6,841 nt of DNA from contig JAKALX010000197.1 in NCBI GenBank assembly GCA_021823905.1, forward strand, positions 1 through 6,841, in the 5' to 3' direction. This stretch comes from Chloroflexota bacterium (GTDB taxonomy: Bacteria > Chloroflexota > Dehalococcoidia > Tepidiformales > Tepidiformaceae). Under the pieces are notes generated by a model. The model saw only the letters and a program-made list of their open reading frames with translations, did no database searches and had not been told where the DNA came from. Below are positions 4,494-6,841 of this stretch, one piece after another. Each line of letters begins with the position of its first letter. Positions within the stretch are counted from its first letter, which is position 1. Both the position numbers and the translations under genes were made by a program.

Positions 4494-4507
4494 CCTGAGT
4501 CCTCAGG
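4494..4507. promoter_or_regulatory. Perfect 6-2-6 dyad upstream of the metal operon
   Basis: CCTGAG-TC-CTCAGG is an exact inverted repeat. Its centre is 22 bp, about two helical turns, upstream of the centre of the next dyad, and both contain TGAG and CTCA half elements. It could be a second binding site for the ArsR-type sensor. Confidence 0.4.
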
Positions 4508-4515
4508 TTGACACT

Positions 4516-4529
4516 TGAGCAAGTGCTCA
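4516..4529. promoter_or_regulatory. Candidate SmtB/ArsR-family operator overlapping the start codon
   Basis: TGAGCA-AG-TGCTCA is an exact 6-2-6 dyad, like the core of the known 12-2-12 operators of SmtB-type sensors (TGAnCA nn TGnTCA). Its last base is the A of the ATG at 4529. A TTGACA (4508-4513) just upstream could be a -35, but no good -10 follows at the right distance. Confidence 0.6.
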
Positions 4530-4900
4530 TGGATCCTGTGCGAGTGGACGAGACCTGCGACCTCGTAGAACCCGACCAGGACGGCGTGGCGCTTGTTCGC
4601 GAACACCTGCTCCCCGCCCCGATGGCAGACCGCATCGCTGGCAGTTTCTGGGCGCTCGCAGACCCGACCCGTGTGCGCATCATTCACGCACTGACATTGG
4701 CGGAGCTCTGCAACTGCGACCTCGCCGAGGTCCTCGGCATCTCGGAGTCCGCCGTCTCCCACCAGATGCGCGACCTGCGGCTGATGAATCTCGTGACGGC
4801 TGAGAGGCGTGGGCGGATGGTGTTCTATCGGCTCAATGACACTCACGTCCGCCACATCTTCGAGGATTCCCTTCGTCACGTGCAGGAGTCGCCATCGTGA
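4529..4900 (+). CDS. ArsR/SmtB-family metal-sensing repressor with alpha3N and alpha5 sites (123 aa)
   Basis: A winged-helix dimer of this type binds its operator without metal and releases it when metal binds. The core is ALADPTRVRIIHAL, ELCNCDLAEVLGISESAVSHQMRDLRL (recognition helix) and the wing RRGRMVFYRL. Two metal sites can be read: alpha3N from C61, C63 and D64 with N-terminal C10, and alpha5 from D104, H106, H117 and E120. These alpha5 positions agree with those described for SmtB, a zinc sensor; having both sites recalls ZiaR and CadC. Zn(II), Cd(II), Pb(II) or Co(II) are likely ligands. I chose ATG 4529 because it matches the 122-residue length and numbering of SmtB; a TTG at 4508 would extend it by 7 residues. 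It overlaps the efflux gene by 4 nt and should repress the operon. Confidence 0.93.
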   Translation: MDPVRVDETCDLVEPDQDGVALVREHLLPAPMADRIAGSFWALADPTRVRIIHALTLAELCNCDLAEVLGISESAVSHQMRDLRLMNLVTAERRGRMVFYRLNDTHVRHIFEDSLRHVQESPS

Positions 4901-5838
4901 GCGGCGCGGCCCATAGCGCCGCCGGAGCCCACCGAGCGCCGCTTCTGATTGGACTCGCACTCAACGGTGGGTTCGCGGTAGTGGAAGCCACCGCTGCGTG
5001 GCTCACTGGAAGCCTCGTACTGTTGGCAGACGCAGGGCACATGCTGACCGATGTCGCTGGCCTGACGTTCGCGCTGCTGGCGATCTGGTTCGCGCGCCGG
5101 CCGGCTACAGCACAGAAGACCTTCGGCTACTATCGGCTGGAAATCCTCGCAGCGCTGCTCAACGGCCTGATGCTCCTGGGTCTCGCGGCGTTCATCTTCA
5201 TCGAGGCCTCAGCCCGTCTCAACGAGCCGCCGAACGTTCCCAGCTGGCCAGTGCTGATCGTCGCCCTGCTCGGTCTGATCGCGAACCTCGTGCCAGCCAT
5301 CCTATTGCACCGTGGAGCAGCCGAGAGCCTGACTGTGAAGTCGGCATTCCTCGACATGCTTGGGGACGCAGTGGCAAGCGGAGCGGCAATTGCGGCCGGG
5401 ATACTCATGTTGACCACCGGTTGGCGATATGCGGACCCACTCTTCGCCATGCTGGTAGGCGTCCTGCTCATCCCCCGGACGTACCGACTCCTGGAAGAGG
5501 TTGTGAACGTCCTCCTCGAAGGCGCTCCGAAGGGAACCGACACGAGAATGCTTTCCGGTCTGATGGAGTCAGTTCCCGGTGTTCAGTCGGTCCACGATCT
5601 TCACGTCTGGACCGTCACCAGCGGATTCGTGGCCTTGAGCGGCCACGTCGAAGTTGCTGCGGATTGCGACCGAGACGCCGTCCTTGTAGCTATTCGAGAG
5701 CGCCTGGACAACCGCTTCGATATCCGCCACGTGACGTTGCAGGTGGAAACAGCCTCGCTCGAGGAGCGACTGGCGGAGCCGTGCCTGCCAGAATCTGCGC
5801 AGTGTTATGCGACGAACGGCTTGCCGGAATCAGATTGA
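4897..5838 (+). CDS. CzcD/ZitB-type cation diffusion facilitator (313 aa)
   Basis: It is an inner-membrane divalent-metal/proton antiporter exporting Zn, and often Cd or Co. The GTG start (4897-4899) overlaps the sensor stop, with CAGGAG at 4883-4888, so translation is probably coupled. About six membrane segments are visible; the first carries LNGGFAVVEATAAW and the second LADAGHMLTDVAGL with the H48xxxD52 half of the transport site. The fifth reads FLDMLGDAVAS, giving D153xxxD157 where zinc CDF proteins usually have HxxxD. The C-terminal cytoplasmic domain shows VPGVQSVHDLHVWTVTSG (226-243) and HVTLQVE (278-284), typical of the metal-binding dimerisation fold. There is no His-rich loop, but extra Cys residues occur near the C-terminus (C296, C303). 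Length is normal for the family. Metal specificity cannot be fixed from sequence. Confidence 0.95.
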   Translation: MSGAAHSAAGAHRAPLLIGLALNGGFAVVEATAAWLTGSLVLLADAGHMLTDVAGLTFALLAIWFARRPATAQKTFGYYRLEILAALLNGLMLLGLAAFIFIEASARLNEPPNVPSWPVLIVALLGLIANLVPAILLHRGAAESLTVKSAFLDMLGDAVASGAAIAAGILMLTTGWRYADPLFAMLVGVLLIPRTYRLLEEVVNVLLEGAPKGTDTRMLSGLMESVPGVQSVHDLHVWTVTSGFVALSGHVEVAADCDRDAVLVAIRERLDNRFDIRHVTLQVETASLEERLAEPCLPESAQCYATNGLPESD

Positions 5839-5852
5839 GAACTGGAGTCATT

Positions 5853-6839
5853 ATGTTCGCCCATTGCCATCGCCGATTGTGGGTTCTCCGGCTCAAGAAC
5901 TCGCTTCTGTCGCTGCCAGCCCTTGCAATCCTTAGCTCCGGCGTCTCCCTGGCGGCTTGTGGCAGCGGCGATTCCGGCAGTTCACCGAACTCCGCCGCGA
6001 AAGCTCCGTTCGATGTCGCGATCACAAGTTCCGATTTGGCCGTCGGGAAACAGCGATTCGCCTTCGTTGCTCTCCAGAACGACAACCCCATCAACCACGA
6101 AACGATGTACCTGCGCTTCTTCAAGGTGCCCGCCAAAGGCAGCCCCTCGTTGGTCGGGGAAGGCCCAATCGAATGGAGCCCGTTAAGCGTCGCGCCGGCC
6201 CAGGAGCACAAGGCATCTGGACACCTGGACACTGAGATCACCGGCGTGTATTACGCCAACGTCGTGTTCGACGAAGCAGGCACGTGGGGACTCGGTGTAT
6301 CGAGGGGCGATAAGCTGGACGAGCAACGCGAGGTCCGGGTCTCGTTCACCGTTCGTGCGACGACACAGGCGCCGTCGATTGGGTCGCGCGCTGTTCCGGT
6401 CAAGAATCCCACGTCCCGCGACCTACCGATGAAGCAGATCGACACATCGCCGATCCCTGACCCTTCGTTTCATGTCTTGAGCGTTGCTGAAGCGATCGCC
6501 TCCGGAAAGCCTTCCGTTATCGCCTTCGCCACGCCGTCGTTCTGCGTCAGCCGGACCTGCGGGCCCGCGATGGAGGTCGTCACTGAGGTATGGCGCGCGG
6601 CTCCGGATCAGTTCAACGTCGTTCACGTTGAGCCTTATCAGCTGTCCCCGGACGGAGAACTAGTTCTTGACGCCAACAAACAGCGCATCAACAACGAAGC
6701 CGGCAACCTCTGGCACCTCCCTTCTGAGCCGTGGGTGTTCGTAGTCGACTCCAAGGGTGTCGTCGTGGCCCGTTTCGACGGGCCATTCGCGCTCGACGAG
6801 TTGACGAGCGCTCTGGCCGAAGCCGGGGTTCGGGGATGA
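5853..6839 (+). CDS. Predicted lipoprotein with C-terminal thioredoxin-like domain, C-x4-C motif (328 aa)
   Basis: The start ATG 5853 has GGAG at 5844-5847 and lies 14 bp after the CDF stop, so it belongs to the same operon. The frame is open far upstream, but that part only shadows the CDF gene. A basic N-region, a hydrophobic stretch and the lipobox LAAC (Cys36) predict a lipid-anchored extracytoplasmic protein. Residues 52-168 look like a beta-sandwich domain (FDVAITSSDLAVGKQRFAFV...VRVSFTV). Residues 205-328 resemble thioredoxin: SVIAFATP strand, FCVSRTCGP with C231 and C236 four residues apart, a helix, NVVHVEPY, LPSEPWVFVVDSKGVV with a cis-Pro candidate at 290 or 293, and a final helix. 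The spacing differs from CxxC thioredoxins and CxxxC SCO proteins. It may reduce thiols, or bind metal or copper. The stop overlaps an ATG at 6836-6838 (ATGA), a likely next gene. Confidence 0.82.
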   Translation: MFAHCHRRLWVLRLKNSLLSLPALAILSSGVSLAACGSGDSGSSPNSAAKAPFDVAITSSDLAVGKQRFAFVALQNDNPINHETMYLRFFKVPAKGSPSLVGEGPIEWSPLSVAPAQEHKASGHLDTEITGVYYANVVFDEAGTWGLGVSRGDKLDEQREVRVSFTVRATTQAPSIGSRAVPVKNPTSRDLPMKQIDTSPIPDPSFHVLSVAEAIASGKPSVIAFATPSFCVSRTCGPAMEVVTEVWRAAPDQFNVVHVEPYQLSPDGELVLDANKQRINNEAGNLWHLPSEPWVFVVDSKGVVVARFDGPFALDELTSALAEAGVRG

Positions 6840-6841
6840 CG

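Noticed and set aside
4998..5852. Long upstream part of the lipoprotein reading frame
   Set aside because: It overlaps the CDF gene in another frame with Arg/Pro/Ser-rich nonsense; the lipoprotein signal peptide begins at the ATG at 5853.
4250..6841. Metal operon as an island integrated at tRNA-Gln
   Set aside because: There is no integrase and no duplicated tRNA 3' end in the window; only the position suggests it.

Overview
This is a GC-rich bacterial chromosome segment, apparently from a free-living or environmental lineage. The sequence does not show which phylum. Most coding frames have strong third-position GC, tRNA genes carry an encoded CCA end, and starts often have GGAGG-like ribosome binding sites. 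The window has four blocks: a short conserved edge, a complete IS1595-family transposable element, a tRNA cluster interrupted by a small four-helix-bundle gene, and a metal-resistance operon.

Bases 1-739 hold the 3' end of a probable QueD/6-pyruvoyl-tetrahydropterin synthase-like gene and a 181-residue cysteine-rich protein I do not recognise. A gene-poor stretch (740-992) follows and ends in a short AATCGCC heptanucleotide repeat.

Bases 993-3483 are a 2,491-bp mobile element. Its 25-bp terminal inverted repeats match at 24 of 25 positions, and it is flanked by an exact 8-bp target duplication (TCAATCGC). The transposase, at the right end, has a zinc ribbon, a helix-turn-helix and a DDE triad as in IS1595-family enzymes. 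The rest is cargo: a DUF5343-family protein with an acidic linker, a divergent 64-residue protein, and a hairpin-rich left end with two very small doubtful ORFs. A dyad-rich promoter region separates the DUF5343 gene from the small protein. The only mismatch between the inverted repeats falls in the -35 hexamer of the likely transposase promoter.

Bases 3484-4323 hold tRNA-Gly(GCC), tRNA-Leu(CAA) and tRNA-Gln(TTG). Between the last two, on the opposite strand, is an S23/four-helix-bundle gene bracketed by diverged 30-bp inverted repeats, which suggests it arrived as a unit.

Bases 4494-6839 form a probable operon. An SmtB/ZiaR/CadC-type metal sensor with two metal sites is preceded by two adjacent 6-2-6 dyads, the second ending on its start codon. 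It overlaps by 4 nt a CzcD-type cation diffusion facilitator, and a 328-residue lipoprotein with a C-x4-C thioredoxin-like domain follows. The lipoprotein stop overlaps an ATG at 6836, so the operon may continue beyond the window. The simplest reading is metal-derepressed efflux of Zn/Cd/Co-like ions plus an extracytoplasmic thiol or metal-handling protein.
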